Shown here piece by piece: positions 40,962-49,097 of a stretch of 64,000 nucleotides of DNA (positions within the stretch are counted from its first letter, which is position 1; each line of letters starts with the position of its first letter). The notes beneath the pieces were generated by a model. It had not been told where the DNA came from. It made no database searches and saw only the letters and a program-made list of their open reading frames with translations. The DNA is from RHKX01 sp046330415. Its GTDB lineage: Bacteria; Actinomycetota; Thermoleophilia; Solirubrobacterales; 70-9. The translations under genes were made by a program, and so were the position numbers. The stretch spans positions 124,001 to 188,000 of the forward strand of contig JAXLSW010000011.1 of NCBI GenBank assembly GCA_046330415.1, given 5' to 3'.

Positions 40962-42716
40962 ATGGCCGGATCCGAGGTGCGTGACTTCGCGGGCTTCCGC
41001 ATCGTGCGCCCGATCGAGATCGGGGAGCGCGCCGCTGTCTGGGAGGCGGAGCCCCTCGACGGGGCGGAGGCCCCCGTCCACGCCGGCCGCGTCGCGATCG
41101 AGACGCTGACGGGTGAGGCCGCCGCCGACGACGATGTCGTCGAGTGGTTCACCGAGGGTTGGGAGCTCGCAGCCGGGATCGAGCACCGCAACATCGTCTC
41201 CGTCGTCCGGCTCGACGAGCAGGACGGCGTTCCCTACGTGGTCCGCGCGCCCGCCGGCGAGATGACGCTCGCGGACCGGCTCGAGCGCGGTGGGCCGCTC
41301 TCCGCGGGGGCTGCTCTGCAGGTGATGGTGGAGGTTGCGGAGGCACTCGAAGCCGCGCACACCGCCGGTCTCGTCCACGGCGCTCTCACCCCGGCCGTCG
41401 TCAGCCTCGACGAGCACGGGCACGCCCTGCTCGCAGGCTTCGGGCGTCGCCTCGGTTATCGCCGCGACGACGTCCGCGACCTCGGGGAGCTGCTGCTGGC
41501 GATGCTCGGGGAGCCCGCGGAGCCGGACTCGGCGGACGGTGAGGCGGAGGAGGTCATCTCCGAGTGGGAGCGCCTCCACGCCGACGCCCTTCGCGCGGTG
41601 GGCGCCGCGGGTGCGTCCGGCGACTTCGCACGCGCCGAGGATCTGCTCGCCGCGGCGCGCGAGGCGCGGCCGCTGACCGCCGAGGGCGAGCGGCCCCCCG
41701 GTCCGAGCGGCACTTCGATCGTGCTCGGCGTAGTCGCTCTGTTCGCGGTCGTCCTGATCTTCGTGTTGATGGTGGGAGGTGACGATGAGGATTCGGAGCC
41801 CGCGGAGAGCACCCCGACGAGCGCCGCGCCCGCGGATGAGGGTGCCGCGGCGCTGGTGCCGTCAACCGGTCCGTCGCGGCCGATCCCCGTGCGCGGAGCC
41901 CCGGTCGGGATCGCGGCCGCCGGTGACTCGGTCTACGCGGTGACCAAGGAGGGCGCCTCGCTTGACGGCTTCGACCAGAGGACGGGTCAGCGCATCCTCG
42001 GGCCGATCGACCTCGGCGCCGCGGCGGGAGACATCGCCATCGCCGGCGACTTCGCCTGGGTGACGCTCCCGGATGCCGACTCCGTCGCGCAGGTCGATCT
42101 CAGCGCCGATCAACCCGCGAAACCGGACACCTACGGCGTCGGAGCCGGCCCCGACGGAATCGTCGCGGCGGCGCACTCGATCTGGGTCCTCGACGAGGGC
42201 TCACGCGAGCTCTCCCGGATCGATCAGGAGGGGGGTGATCCTGAGACGTTCGGGCTCGACGCCGCGAAGCCGAGCGCGATCGCGTACGGCGACGGCGAGA
42301 TCTGGGTCGCCGACGCGAAGGGCGCTGTCTTCCGCGTCGATCCCGACGCGCCCGGCAAGCAGAAGCGCCTCCCGGTGCCGGGCGAGCCCGCGGCGCTGGT
42401 CGTGACCGACGACGGGACCGTCTGGGTGGCGGACGCGGCCGGCGGTACGGTCGTCGCGCTCGACCCCTCTTCCGGGGATGCCGTGGAGATCGCCGTCGGC
42501 GGTGAGCCGAGCGACCTCGCCGCCGATTCCGAGCGCCTGTGGGTTGCGAACGCGGATGGCTACGTGAGCGCGATCGAGCTCGGTGGACAGGCCCCGGAGA
42601 CGATCGACCTAAGCGGTGCCGGTGGCTCCCCGCAGGCACTCGCCATCGGTCAGCAGGTATGGGTCGCGACGGGGTTCGGGAACACCCTTGTGGCAGTCGC
42701 CCCGGCCGCTCCTTAG
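40962..42716 (+). CDS. Receptor-type pseudokinase with extracellular beta-propeller
   Basis: 584 residues from ATG 40962 (an in-frame ATG at 40935 would add nine). The kinase-like domain (about 8-240) has lost its catalytic residues: the VAIK Lys is Glu (VAIE, 44-47), HRD-KPxN is HGALTPAVV (139-147), DFG is AGFG (158-161), and the Gly loop is GERAAVWEAE. A membrane helix (253-272) leads to an external propeller-like domain whose blades (DFAWVTLPDADS, EIWVADAKGA, RLWVANADGY) match those of the kinase at 38069. It is probably a duplicated, degenerate sensor that binds ligand or partners without phosphorylating. Confidence 0.88.
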   Translation: MAGSEVRDFAGFRIVRPIEIGERAAVWEAEPLDGAEAPVHAGRVAIETLTGEAAADDDVVEWFTEGWELAAGIEHRNIVSVVRLDEQDGVPYVVRAPAGEMTLADRLERGGPLSAGAALQVMVEVAEALEAAHTAGLVHGALTPAVVSLDEHGHALLAGFGRRLGYRRDDVRDLGELLLAMLGEPAEPDSADGEAEEVISEWERLHADALRAVGAAGASGDFARAEDLLAAAREARPLTAEGERPPGPSGTSIVLGVVALFAVVLIFVLMVGGDDEDSEPAESTPTSAAPADEGAAALVPSTGPSRPIPVRGAPVGIAAAGDSVYAVTKEGASLDGFDQRTGQRILGPIDLGAAAGDIAIAGDFAWVTLPDADSVAQVDLSADQPAKPDTYGVGAGPDGIVAAAHSIWVLDEGSRELSRIDQEGGDPETFGLDAAKPSAIAYGDGEIWVADAKGAVFRVDPDAPGKQKRLPVPGEPAALVVTDDGTVWVADAAGGTVVALDPSSGDAVEIAVGGEPSDLAADSERLWVANADGYVSAIELGGQAPETIDLSGAGGSPQALAIGQQVWVATGFGNTLVAVAPAAP

Positions 42717-42759
42717 CCGCTGCGGAGCAACGCGGAAGCCGTGATCCGCCGGGCTCCGG

Positions 42760-42765
42760 TAGCCT
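42760..42765 (+). promoter_or_regulatory. TAGCCT -10-like box of the pnt operon
   Basis: TAGCCT ends twelve bases before the ATG at 42778, with no Shine-Dalgarno sequence. Confidence 0.35.
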
Positions 42766-42777
42766 GCGCCGCCGCCC

Positions 42778-43902
42778 ATGCGGATCGGAGTCCCGAAGGA
42801 GACCCTCGAGGGGGAGTTGCGCGTCGCGCTTATCCCTGAGTCGGTGAAGGCCCTGAAGGCGAAGGGCCTCGACGTCGTCGTCGAGTCCGGCGCCGGGGTC
42901 GGTTCCGGCGCTCCCGACGAGCAGTACACCGAGGCAGGCGCCGAGATCGGCGATCCCTGGGGCGCCGACATCGTGCTCCACGTCGCGGTCCCGACCACCG
43001 AGGAGATCGCCAAGGTCGGCTCCGGCAAGGTGCTGATCGGCTTCCTCGCCCCGCTCACCTCGACCGAGACGACGAAGGCCCTCGCCTCCGGCGACATCAC
43101 CAGCTTCGCCGTCGAGGCGATCCCGCGGATCACCCGGGCGCAGGCGATGGACGGGCTCTCCTCGCAGGCGAATGTCGCCGGCTACGCCGCGACGCTGCTC
43201 GCCGCCCGGGAGGCCGGCCGCTTCTTCCCGATGCTCACCACCGCGGCCGGCACCGTGAAGCCGGCGCGCGTGCTCGTCCTCGGCGCCGGCGTCGCCGGCC
43301 TGCAGGCGATCGCGACGGCCAAGCGCCTGGGAGCCGTCGTGTCCGGCTTCGACATCCGTCGCGCCGCCTGGGAGCAGATCGCCTCGCTGGGCGGCCGCCC
43401 GCTCGAGCTCGACTTCATCCCCGACGCTGAGGACGAGGGCGGCTACGCGCGCCCGCTCACCGACGAGGAGAACGAGCAGGTCCGCGAGGCGCTCGCGGAG
43501 AACGCGGGCAGGCAGGACGTGATCATCACCACCGCCCTCATCCCGGGCCGCGCCGCGCCGATCCTGATCACCGCGGCCGGCGTCGCGAACATGCAGCCGG
43601 GGTCGGTGATCATCGATCTCGCCGGCGAGAGCGGCGGCAACTGCGAGCTGACGAAGGCGGGCGAGACGGTCGTCTCCGACAACGGCGTCAAGATCATCGC
43701 CCCGCGCAACCTGCCGAGCGACATGGCCGCGCACGCCTCCCAGCTCTACGCGAAGAACCTCGAGAACTTCATCGGCCTGATCGTCGACGACGAGGGCAAC
43801 CTCGCCGTCGACTTCGACGACGAGGTCGTGGCCGGCGCCTGCCTCACCGATGGCGGCGAGATCAAGAACGAGCGCGCCAAGAGCGTGGTCGAGGGGAGCT
43901 GA
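42778..43902 (+). CDS. pntA: NAD(P) transhydrogenase subunit alpha part 1
   Basis: 374-residue soluble NAD(H)-binding domain (dI) of proton-translocating transhydrogenase. The opening MRIGVPKETLEGELRVALIPESV, then GLSSQANVAGYAA, the dinucleotide fold VLVLGAGVAGLQAIATAKRLGAVVSGFDIR, and IPGRAAPILIT are diagnostic. The complex uses the proton gradient to drive NADH plus NADP+ to NAD+ plus NADPH. Here the alpha chain is split: the membrane part is the next gene, eight bases on, as in Rhodospirillum and many actinobacteria. There is no C-terminal membrane segment. Confidence 0.96.
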   Translation: MRIGVPKETLEGELRVALIPESVKALKAKGLDVVVESGAGVGSGAPDEQYTEAGAEIGDPWGADIVLHVAVPTTEEIAKVGSGKVLIGFLAPLTSTETTKALASGDITSFAVEAIPRITRAQAMDGLSSQANVAGYAATLLAAREAGRFFPMLTTAAGTVKPARVLVLGAGVAGLQAIATAKRLGAVVSGFDIRRAAWEQIASLGGRPLELDFIPDAEDEGGYARPLTDEENEQVREALAENAGRQDVIITTALIPGRAAPILITAAGVANMQPGSVIIDLAGESGGNCELTKAGETVVSDNGVKIIAPRNLPSDMAAHASQLYAKNLENFIGLIVDDEGNLAVDFDDEVVAGACLTDGGEIKNERAKSVVEGS

Positions 43903-43910
43903 GGGAGCGC

Positions 43911-44246
43911 ATGAGCCTCGTCACCGAGCTGACCATCTTCGTTCTCGCCGCCTTCGTCGGCTTCGAGGTGATCTCGAAGGTCCCGGCGACCCTGCACACG
44001 CCGCTGATGTCGCAGACCAACGCGATCCACGGCATCGTCATGCTCGGCGGCCTGATCGTCGCCGGCTACGCCGACGACGGGCTCGAGTACGTGATCGCGT
44101 TCATCGCGATCGCCTTCGGCGCGATCAACATCGTCGGCGGCTTCATGGTCACCGACCGGATGCTCGGCATGTTCAGCCGCAAGAAGCCGCAGAAGCCCTC
44201 CGACGCGGACTCACCGGCCCAGCCCGGTGACGGAACGGGGAGCTAG
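43911..44246 (+). CDS. NAD(P) transhydrogenase subunit alpha part 2 (membrane)
   Basis: 111-residue membrane subunit (start of dII), often called pntAB or pntA2. Three helices are visible: LTIFVLAAFVGFEVIS, GIVMLGGLIVAGYA and YVIAFIAIAFGAINIVGGFMVTDRMLGMF; the last segment is typical of the family. The C-terminal 25 residues are polar and disordered. The ATG follows a GAGGGAG sequence. It is flanked tightly by pntA (8 bases) and pntB (6 bases). Confidence 0.95.
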   Translation: MSLVTELTIFVLAAFVGFEVISKVPATLHTPLMSQTNAIHGIVMLGGLIVAGYADDGLEYVIAFIAIAFGAINIVGGFMVTDRMLGMFSRKKPQKPSDADSPAQPGDGTGS

Positions 44247-44252
44247 GCCGCC

Positions 44253-45665
44253 GTGAGCACCCCTCTCGCAGTGCTCGAGCAGGGCGGCGACGCCGTCACG
44301 CTGCTCTACATCGTCAGCTTCTCGCTGTTCATCTTCGGCATCCGCCGGGGTACGCACCCGACCACCGCCAAGCAGGGCAACATGATCGCCGCGGTCGGCA
44401 TGGCGGTCGCCGTCGTCGCGACGCTGCTGCTCGACGGCATGGGCAACTGGGGGATCATCTTCGGCGGCCTGATCGTCGGCTCGGCGATCGGAGTCATCGC
44501 CTCGATCCGGGTGCAGATGACCGAGATGCCGCAGATGGTCGCCCTCTACAACGGCGTCGGCGGCGGCGCGGTCGCCTTGATCGCGTGGTCGGAGTTCCGC
44601 CACGGTGTCTCCTTCGAGCTCGAGGCCTTCATCCCGGTCCTCTTCGCCGCGGTCATCGGATCGATCTCCTTCTGGGGCTCCAACGTGGCCTTCGGCAAGC
44701 TCCAGGACATCGTCCCGACCGGCTCGGTGGCGCTCCCCGGCCAGCAGATCATCAACGGCGCGCTCCTCGCCTTCATCGTCGTCCTCTGCGTGATCCTCGG
44801 GATCAACCACGACAACGACCCCTCTCAGCTCCTCTTCATCCTGATCCTGGTTTCCGCGGCCCTGCTCGGAGTATTCGCCGTGCTGCCGATCGGCGGCGCC
44901 GACATGCCCGTCGTCATCTCGCTGCTCAACGCGGCGACCGGTCTTTCCGCGGCCGCCGCGGGCTTCTCCCTCGACAACGTCGCGCTGATCGTCGCCGGCA
45001 CGCTCGTCGGGTCCTCGGGAACGATCCTGACGATGGAGATGGCGACCGCGATGAACCGCTCGGTCACCAACGTCCTCTTCGCCGGCTTCGGAGGCGCCGC
45101 GGGCGGTGGCGGCGGTGCCCCCGGCGAGGAGCGTCCGCACCGCTCGATCGGCGCCCAGGACGCGGCCATCTCGCTCGCCTACGCCGACTCCGTCGTGATC
45201 GTCCCCGGCTACGGCCTCGCCGTCGCCCAGGCCCAGCACGCCGTCAAGGAGCTCGCCAACGAGCTCGAGAAGAAGGGCGTCGAGGTCAGATACGCCATCC
45301 ACCCAGTCGCGGGCCGCATGCCCGGCCACATGAACGTGCTGCTCGCCGAAGCCGACGTCCCCTACGACAAGCTCGTCGAGATGGAGGACATCAACCCCGA
45401 CATGCCGCGCACCGACGTCGCCGTCGTCATCGGCGCCAACGACGTCACAAACCCCGCCGCCAAGGACGATCCCGACAGCCCCATCGCCGGCATGCCGATC
45501 ATCGAGGTCGCCGAAGCCCAGCAGGTGATCGTCATCAAACGCTCCCTGAGCCCGGGCTTTGCCGGCATCGACAACGACCTCTTCTACCTGGACAAGACCG
45601 CCATGGTCTTCGACGACGCGAAGAAGGCGGCCCAAGAAATCGCCGCCGAAGTCGACCGCCTCTGA
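44253..45665 (+). CDS. pntB: NAD(P) transhydrogenase subunit beta
   Basis: 470 residues: a membrane part (about 1-280, with multiple helices including YNGVGGGAVALIAW and LPIGGADMPVVISLLNAATGLSAAAAGF) and the NADP(H)-binding dIII domain (about 300-470). Domain III has VVIVPGYGLAVAQAQHAVKEL, IHPVAGRMPGHMNVLLAEA and VVIGANDVTNPAA, all diagnostic. The start is GTG 44253 with GGAG ten bases upstream. It is the last gene of the operon. The roughly 500 bases after it hold repeated hairpin units rather than a simple terminator. Confidence 0.96.
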   Translation: MSTPLAVLEQGGDAVTLLYIVSFSLFIFGIRRGTHPTTAKQGNMIAAVGMAVAVVATLLLDGMGNWGIIFGGLIVGSAIGVIASIRVQMTEMPQMVALYNGVGGGAVALIAWSEFRHGVSFELEAFIPVLFAAVIGSISFWGSNVAFGKLQDIVPTGSVALPGQQIINGALLAFIVVLCVILGINHDNDPSQLLFILILVSAALLGVFAVLPIGGADMPVVISLLNAATGLSAAAAGFSLDNVALIVAGTLVGSSGTILTMEMATAMNRSVTNVLFAGFGGAAGGGGGAPGEERPHRSIGAQDAAISLAYADSVVIVPGYGLAVAQAQHAVKELANELEKKGVEVRYAIHPVAGRMPGHMNVLLAEADVPYDKLVEMEDINPDMPRTDVAVVIGANDVTNPAAKDDPDSPIAGMPIIEVAEAQQVIVIKRSLSPGFAGIDNDLFYLDKTAMVFDDAKKAAQEIAAEVDRL

Positions 45666-45671
45666 CGGCCT

Positions 45672-45938
45672 GGCAGCGGCGCTGCCTGCGTCATCGTCGG
45701 CTCACGGCCAACCAAGGCCGCTTCGCCTCCTCTTCCTTGGCAGCGCCACTGCCAGGCTCGTCAGAGGACGAAGTGGGACTTGCGTCCTCGTCGGCTCACG
45801 GCCCTCCGGGCCGCTTCGCCTCCTGCGTCCTTGCCCTGGCGGCTGCCAGGCTCGCCAGGGGGCCGAGGACACCGGGGGGCGGCGTCCTCGTCGGCTCACG
45901 GCCGGGGTGCATCTAGGCCGCTTCGCCTCCTGCGTCCG
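45672..45938. repeat. Three imperfect ~95-100-base hairpin units in tandem
   Basis: Each unit has a variable stem-loop, then TCGTCGGCTCACGGCC, a short spacer, and GGCCGCTTCGCCTCC. The conserved blocks start at 45694, 45788 and 45888. The variable stems are GGCAGCG/CGCTGCC (45672-45686), TGGCAG/CTGCCA (45738-45754) and CCTGGC/GCCAGG (45835-45850). Stem sequence differs while pairing is kept, which suggests selection for structure. Confidence 0.7.
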
Positions 45939-45959
45939 CCCTCCCTTTCCCAACACCCA

Positions 45960-46037
45960 CATAACTCCACGAGGGGGTTCCGGGTTGCTGGCCTCCTCGA
46001 GAAGTAGGGGCCAGAGCATGCATAACTCCGCGAGGGG
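45960..46037 (+). repeat. Pair of 17-base direct repeats
   Basis: CATAACTCCACGAGGGG (45960-45976) and CATAACTCCGCGAGGGG (46021-46037) differ at one base and are 61 bases apart. They could be binding sites or remnants of a longer repeat. Confidence 0.65.
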
Positions 46038-46123
46038 TGGAGACTTCAAGGGGGTTAGTGGAGAAGTGGGGGTTCCCAGGGGAGGGATCCCTGAGAGCCG
46101 GGGCCGATCGCCCGGGTCCGCCG

Positions 46124-46163
46124 CGCGCATCGATGCGCGGATTTCCCGCCTGTGCGGGGATTA
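46124..46163. repeat. Palindrome plus REP-like hairpin
   Basis: A perfect 16-base palindrome, CGCGCATCGATGCGCG (46124-46139), is followed by TTTCCCGCCTGTGCGGGGAT, whose stem CCCGC/GCGGG (loop CTGT) resembles the widespread REP-type hairpins of other bacteria. Only one copy is seen in the window. Confidence 0.5.
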
Positions 46164-46177
46164 CCTTGGGTTGTCCA

Positions 46178-46543
46178 ATGAAGCACACGAAGGTTGGAAA
46201 CGCCGAGTTCATCGCCCGGCGGCCTCCCACCTTCGAGGAGCTCCAAGGGTGGATCGGCTGGAGGGCGACCGACCTCAACGGCGGCATGATCGGCCACGTC
46301 GAGTCCATTCAGCGCGACGAGTCGGGTTCGCCGAGGTGGGTGGTCGTCAGCGAGTTCAGGCTCGGTGACGGGCGGCGGTTCATGATCCCCGTCGACGACG
46401 CCGTCGGCGGCGGTGGCCACGTCTGGTCGCCCTATCCCCGCGAGCACATCCACAAGACCGCTCGGATCACCGGCCCCCGGGTGACCGTCCAAGCGCAGCG
46501 GCGCCTGCGCGCCCACTACGAGATCGGCCCTCGCGCCGCCTGA
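46178..46543 (+). CDS. PRC-barrel-like small protein
   Basis: 121 residues. The core, LQGWIGWRATDLNGGMIGHVESIQRDESGSPRWVVVSE followed by RRFMIPVDDAVGGGGHVWSPYPREHI, has the look of a PRC-barrel: a small beta-barrel seen in photosystem H-subunits, RimM and stress proteins. The C-terminal 30 residues are basic. There is no signal peptide or membrane helix. The ATG at 46178 is chosen because the frame upstream runs into the REP-like hairpin; no clear Shine-Dalgarno is visible. It converges on the LapA-like gene. Assignment is by fold pattern only. Confidence 0.65.
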   Translation: MKHTKVGNAEFIARRPPTFEELQGWIGWRATDLNGGMIGHVESIQRDESGSPRWVVVSEFRLGDGRRFMIPVDDAVGGGGHVWSPYPREHIHKTARITGPRVTVQAQRRLRAHYEIGPRAA

Positions 46544-46568
46544 GCAGCGTTGCGCCCGGCTCCCTTCG

Positions 46569-46829
46569 TCAGTCGTTCTTGGACTCGATGCGGTGTCGCG
46601 TACCCCGTACCCGCGGCAGCAGCCATCCCACGATGGCTCCGAGGACGAACGCGATCAGGAGGCCGAAGAACAGCGGCGTCTCGGCGCTCGCGAAGAAGAA
46701 GTTGAACTCCACCTTCTGGGAGTTCTGGATGATCAGGATCAGCGCTGCGAGCGCAGCTGCGCCCGCCAGGTAGAGCCGGATCTGGCTGCGGTTGTCGCGT
46801 TTGCTGTTCGGATCGCGCCTGTTCGCCAT
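46569..46829 (-). CDS. LapA-like (DUF1049) membrane protein
   Basis: 86 residues. A basic N-terminus (ANRRDPNSKRDNRSQ) precedes two helices: YLAGAAALAALILIIQNSQKVEFNFFF and LFFGLLIAFVLGAIVGWLL. The IQNSQKVEFNFFF turn between them is the hallmark of the LapA/DUF1049 family. In Proteobacteria it affects lipopolysaccharide assembly; in actinobacteria the role is unknown. The C-terminal tail is charged and cytosolic. It converges on the PRC-like gene 25 bases away. Confidence 0.85.
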   Translation of the reverse strand: MANRRDPNSKRDNRSQIRLYLAGAAALAALILIIQNSQKVEFNFFFASAETPLFFGLLIAFVLGAIVGWLLPRVRGTRHRIESKND

Positions 46830-46890
46830 TCGTCATTGACCCTACCCACAATCGGCACAGTGCGATCACCACCCGTGAATCGCGGCGGTC

Positions 46891-46896
46891 TAGGTT
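46891..46896 (+). promoter_or_regulatory. TAGGTT -10-like box
   Basis: TAGGTT ends exactly six bases before the ATG at 46903, which predicts a fully leaderless mRNA. Confidence 0.45.
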
Positions 46897-46902
46897 CGAT
46901 CC

Positions 46903-47823
46903 ATGGACCGGATCAGGGCGATCACAAGAGGGCAGGCGGGGCAGGCGACGCCGGAGTACGTCGGCCTCGTCCTGCTCCTCGCCGCCACCCTGGGCGCCGT
47001 CCTCGCTGTCATCGGGCCGGCCGTGCCCGGCGGCGCCCTCGCTCGCGCGCTCGCCGGGAAGCTGATCTGCGCGGTCGACCCGTCCGGATCCTGCGGCGGC
47101 GAAGCGGCGGCGCTGGAGCCCTCGCCCTCCCCGCTCGAAGCGGCCTACGGCGGCGATCTCGGCGCGATGCTTGCCGAGCGGGCGCCGACCCTCTGGTTCG
47201 AGCAGGACGACTTCGCCTCGCTCCCCGTCGACTACCGCGAGTGCCGGCAGCGGTCCTGCGCCGACTCGATCAGCCACGGCTCACTGCAGCACACGCAGAC
47301 GGGCCTCCAACCGACGATCTTCACCCACGTCGTCGACTGCCGCGACCCCGAGTCGGCGGCCGCCGACGGCTACGACTGCTCGGGGGAGCGCGCCGGCAAC
47401 GTCTACCTCCAGTACTGGCTGTACTACCCCGACAGCGCCACCCACGGCTTCGGCAGCCAGGGATACCACCTGGACGATTGGGAGGCCTATCAGGTGAAGG
47501 TCGACCCGCAGACGGGCGAGGCCTCCGCGCGGGCGAGCTCCCATCATGGCTACAACGGTCGCGACGGCGACTCGTGGAACGACACCGGCTTCTCCGCGGG
47601 CAAGCCGGGCTGGGATTCGGTTCTCGGGCAGCTCCACGTCGCAGCGGGCAGTCACGCTGGGATGACAGAGAAGAGCGACGACGACGACCGCTGGCTCTCG
47701 CCGTCGAACCAGCGCCTCGTCCCGCTCGAGCCGATCGCCGCGGCGGGCGGAACGCCCTCCTTCGAGATCACCCCGCCGTGGGAGAAGGACGTCTGGTCCG
47801 ACCCCGAGGCGACGGGGACCTGA
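46903..47823 (+). CDS. Prepilin-leader protein with Vps62-like extracellular domain
   Basis: 306 residues. The N-terminus RGQAGQATPEYVGLVLLLAATLGAVLAVI matches a type IV/Flp prepilin leader: Gly before the expected cut, then QATPE with Glu at +5, then a hydrophobic helix. The remaining 240 residues are an extracellular domain with LWFEQDDFASLPVDYRECR, YLQYWLYYPDSATH and HLDDWEAYQVKVD, resembling Vps62-like or related hydrolase-like folds with conserved Tyr, Trp, His and Asp. Several Cys could form disulfides. A minor pilin or pilus-tip adhesin is plausible. A pilT gene lies 15 kb away. Confidence 0.72.
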   Translation: MDRIRAITRGQAGQATPEYVGLVLLLAATLGAVLAVIGPAVPGGALARALAGKLICAVDPSGSCGGEAAALEPSPSPLEAAYGGDLGAMLAERAPTLWFEQDDFASLPVDYRECRQRSCADSISHGSLQHTQTGLQPTIFTHVVDCRDPESAAADGYDCSGERAGNVYLQYWLYYPDSATHGFGSQGYHLDDWEAYQVKVDPQTGEASARASSHHGYNGRDGDSWNDTGFSAGKPGWDSVLGQLHVAAGSHAGMTEKSDDDDRWLSPSNQRLVPLEPIAAAGGTPSFEITPPWEKDVWSDPEATGT

Positions 47824-47864
47824 GGCGCTCGGCCGATGCGAGCTTGCCGGTGACCGCGCCTGGG

Positions 47865-47870
47865 TAGGCT
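47865..47870 (+). promoter_or_regulatory. TAGGCT -10-like box of egtB
   Basis: TAGGCT ends six bases before the egtB ATG at 47877, predicting a leaderless transcript for egtBD. Confidence 0.45.
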
Positions 47871-47876
47871 GATTCC

Positions 47877-49088
47877 ATGGCGGGAGCAGCCTCGGCAATC
47901 TCCAGGGACGCCATCGCTGAACGGCTTGCGGAGGCCAGGGAGCGGACGTTGGCGCTGGTCGAACCGCTCGACGAGGAGCAGCTCAACACGGTCTACACGC
48001 CGATCCTCAGCCCGCTCGCCTGGGACCTCGGTCACATCGCCAACTTCGAGGAGCTCTGGCTGGTGCAGCGGCTGGGGGATCTCGAACCGCTCGACGGGGA
48101 CCTCGCCCGCCTCTACGACGCCATCGAGAATCCCCGTGCCGGCCGTAACGAGCTGCCGATCCTGCGGGGCGAGGACCTGCGCACCTACATGGCCGAGGTG
48201 CGCGGGCGAACCCTTCAGGTGCTCGAGCGGGTCGAACCCGGCGATGGTGACGATCCCCTGCTCCACGACGGCTTCCTCTACGAGATGCTGATTGCGCACG
48301 AGCACCAGCACAACGAGACGATGCTGCAGCTCCTGCAGATGGTCGACGGCTACGAGCCCGTGACCGCCGACCCCACTTCGTCGGCAGAGCCCGTCGCGCC
48401 GGGGCCGGAGATGGTCGAGGTGCCCGCCGGGGAGTACGCGATCGGCGCCGCCCAGGAGGGCTTCGCCTACGACAACGAGCGCCCGCGCCACGACGTCGAG
48501 CTCGCCGGCTTCCTGATCGATCGGGCGCCGGTCAGCAACGCCGCCTTCGCCGATTTCGTCGCCGCGACGGGAGCCGAGCCGCCGATGTACTGGGAGCGCG
48601 ACGGCGAGGGCGGTTGGATCTCGACGGTCTTCGGGCGTCGCGAGAAGGTCGATCCGGACCTGCCGGTCGTCCACGTCGACCACGGACAGGCGACCGCGTT
48701 CGCGGCCTGGGCGGGCAAGCGGTTGCCGACCGAGCTCGAGTGGGAGGCGGCCGCCGCGGGCGCTGACCGCGACCGCGCCAACCTCGACCACCTCGCCTTC
48801 GGCCCGTCTCCCGCCGGCGCCTACGCCGACGCCCCCTCCGACCACGGCGCCGTGCAGATGCTCGGCGACGTCTGGGAGTGGACGGACTCCACGCTCAGCG
48901 GCTACCCCGGCTTCAGCGCCTTCCCCTACCCGGAGTACTCGGAGGTGTTCTTCGCCGACGCCTATCCGGTCCTGCGCGGTGGATCATGGGCGACGCGCCG
49001 CAACGTGATCCGCACGACCTTCCGCAACTGGGACCTGGCCGAGCGCCGCCAGATCTTCGCCGGCATCCGCTGCGCCAAGGAAGTCTGA
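47877..49088 (+). CDS. egtB: Ergothioneine biosynthesis iron sulfoxide synthase EgtB
   Basis: 403 residues: an N-terminal DinB-type helical domain and a C-terminal FGE-sulfatase domain. The three iron ligands are visible as LGHIANFEELW (His53) and AHEHQHNE (His141, His145). The FGE part has VEVPAGEYAIGA, APVSNAAFADFV, RLPTELEWEAAA and VLRGGSWATRR. EgtB joins hercynine to a thiol (gamma-glutamylcysteine or cysteine) with oxygen, forming the sulfoxide intermediate. The adjacent EgtD supplies hercynine. No egtA, egtC or egtE lies nearby, so thiol source and C-S lyase must be encoded elsewhere. Confidence 0.94.
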   Translation: MAGAASAISRDAIAERLAEARERTLALVEPLDEEQLNTVYTPILSPLAWDLGHIANFEELWLVQRLGDLEPLDGDLARLYDAIENPRAGRNELPILRGEDLRTYMAEVRGRTLQVLERVEPGDGDDPLLHDGFLYEMLIAHEHQHNETMLQLLQMVDGYEPVTADPTSSAEPVAPGPEMVEVPAGEYAIGAAQEGFAYDNERPRHDVELAGFLIDRAPVSNAAFADFVAATGAEPPMYWERDGEGGWISTVFGRREKVDPDLPVVHVDHGQATAFAAWAGKRLPTELEWEAAAAGADRDRANLDHLAFGPSPAGAYADAPSDHGAVQMLGDVWEWTDSTLSGYPGFSAFPYPEYSEVFFADAYPVLRGGSWATRRNVIRTTFRNWDLAERRQIFAGIRCAKEV

Positions 49089-49097
49089 GGGGCTTCG

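Larger units (their letters stand above)
45666..46177. other. Repeat-rich intergenic region, no gene seen
   Basis: 512 bases between pntB and the PRC-like gene. It contains three imperfect hairpin units, a pair of 17-base direct repeats, a 16-base palindrome and a REP-like hairpin, listed separately. Open frames crossing it change composition from unit to unit, lack ribosome sites and show no domain, so I read it as non-coding. Either strand could carry a structured transcript. Confidence 0.65.

Noticed and set aside
46124..46170. Possible CRISPR repeat (CCCGC-CTGT-GCGGG hairpin)
   Set aside because: The stem resembles type I-E repeats, but there is only one copy, no spacers and no cas genes nearby.
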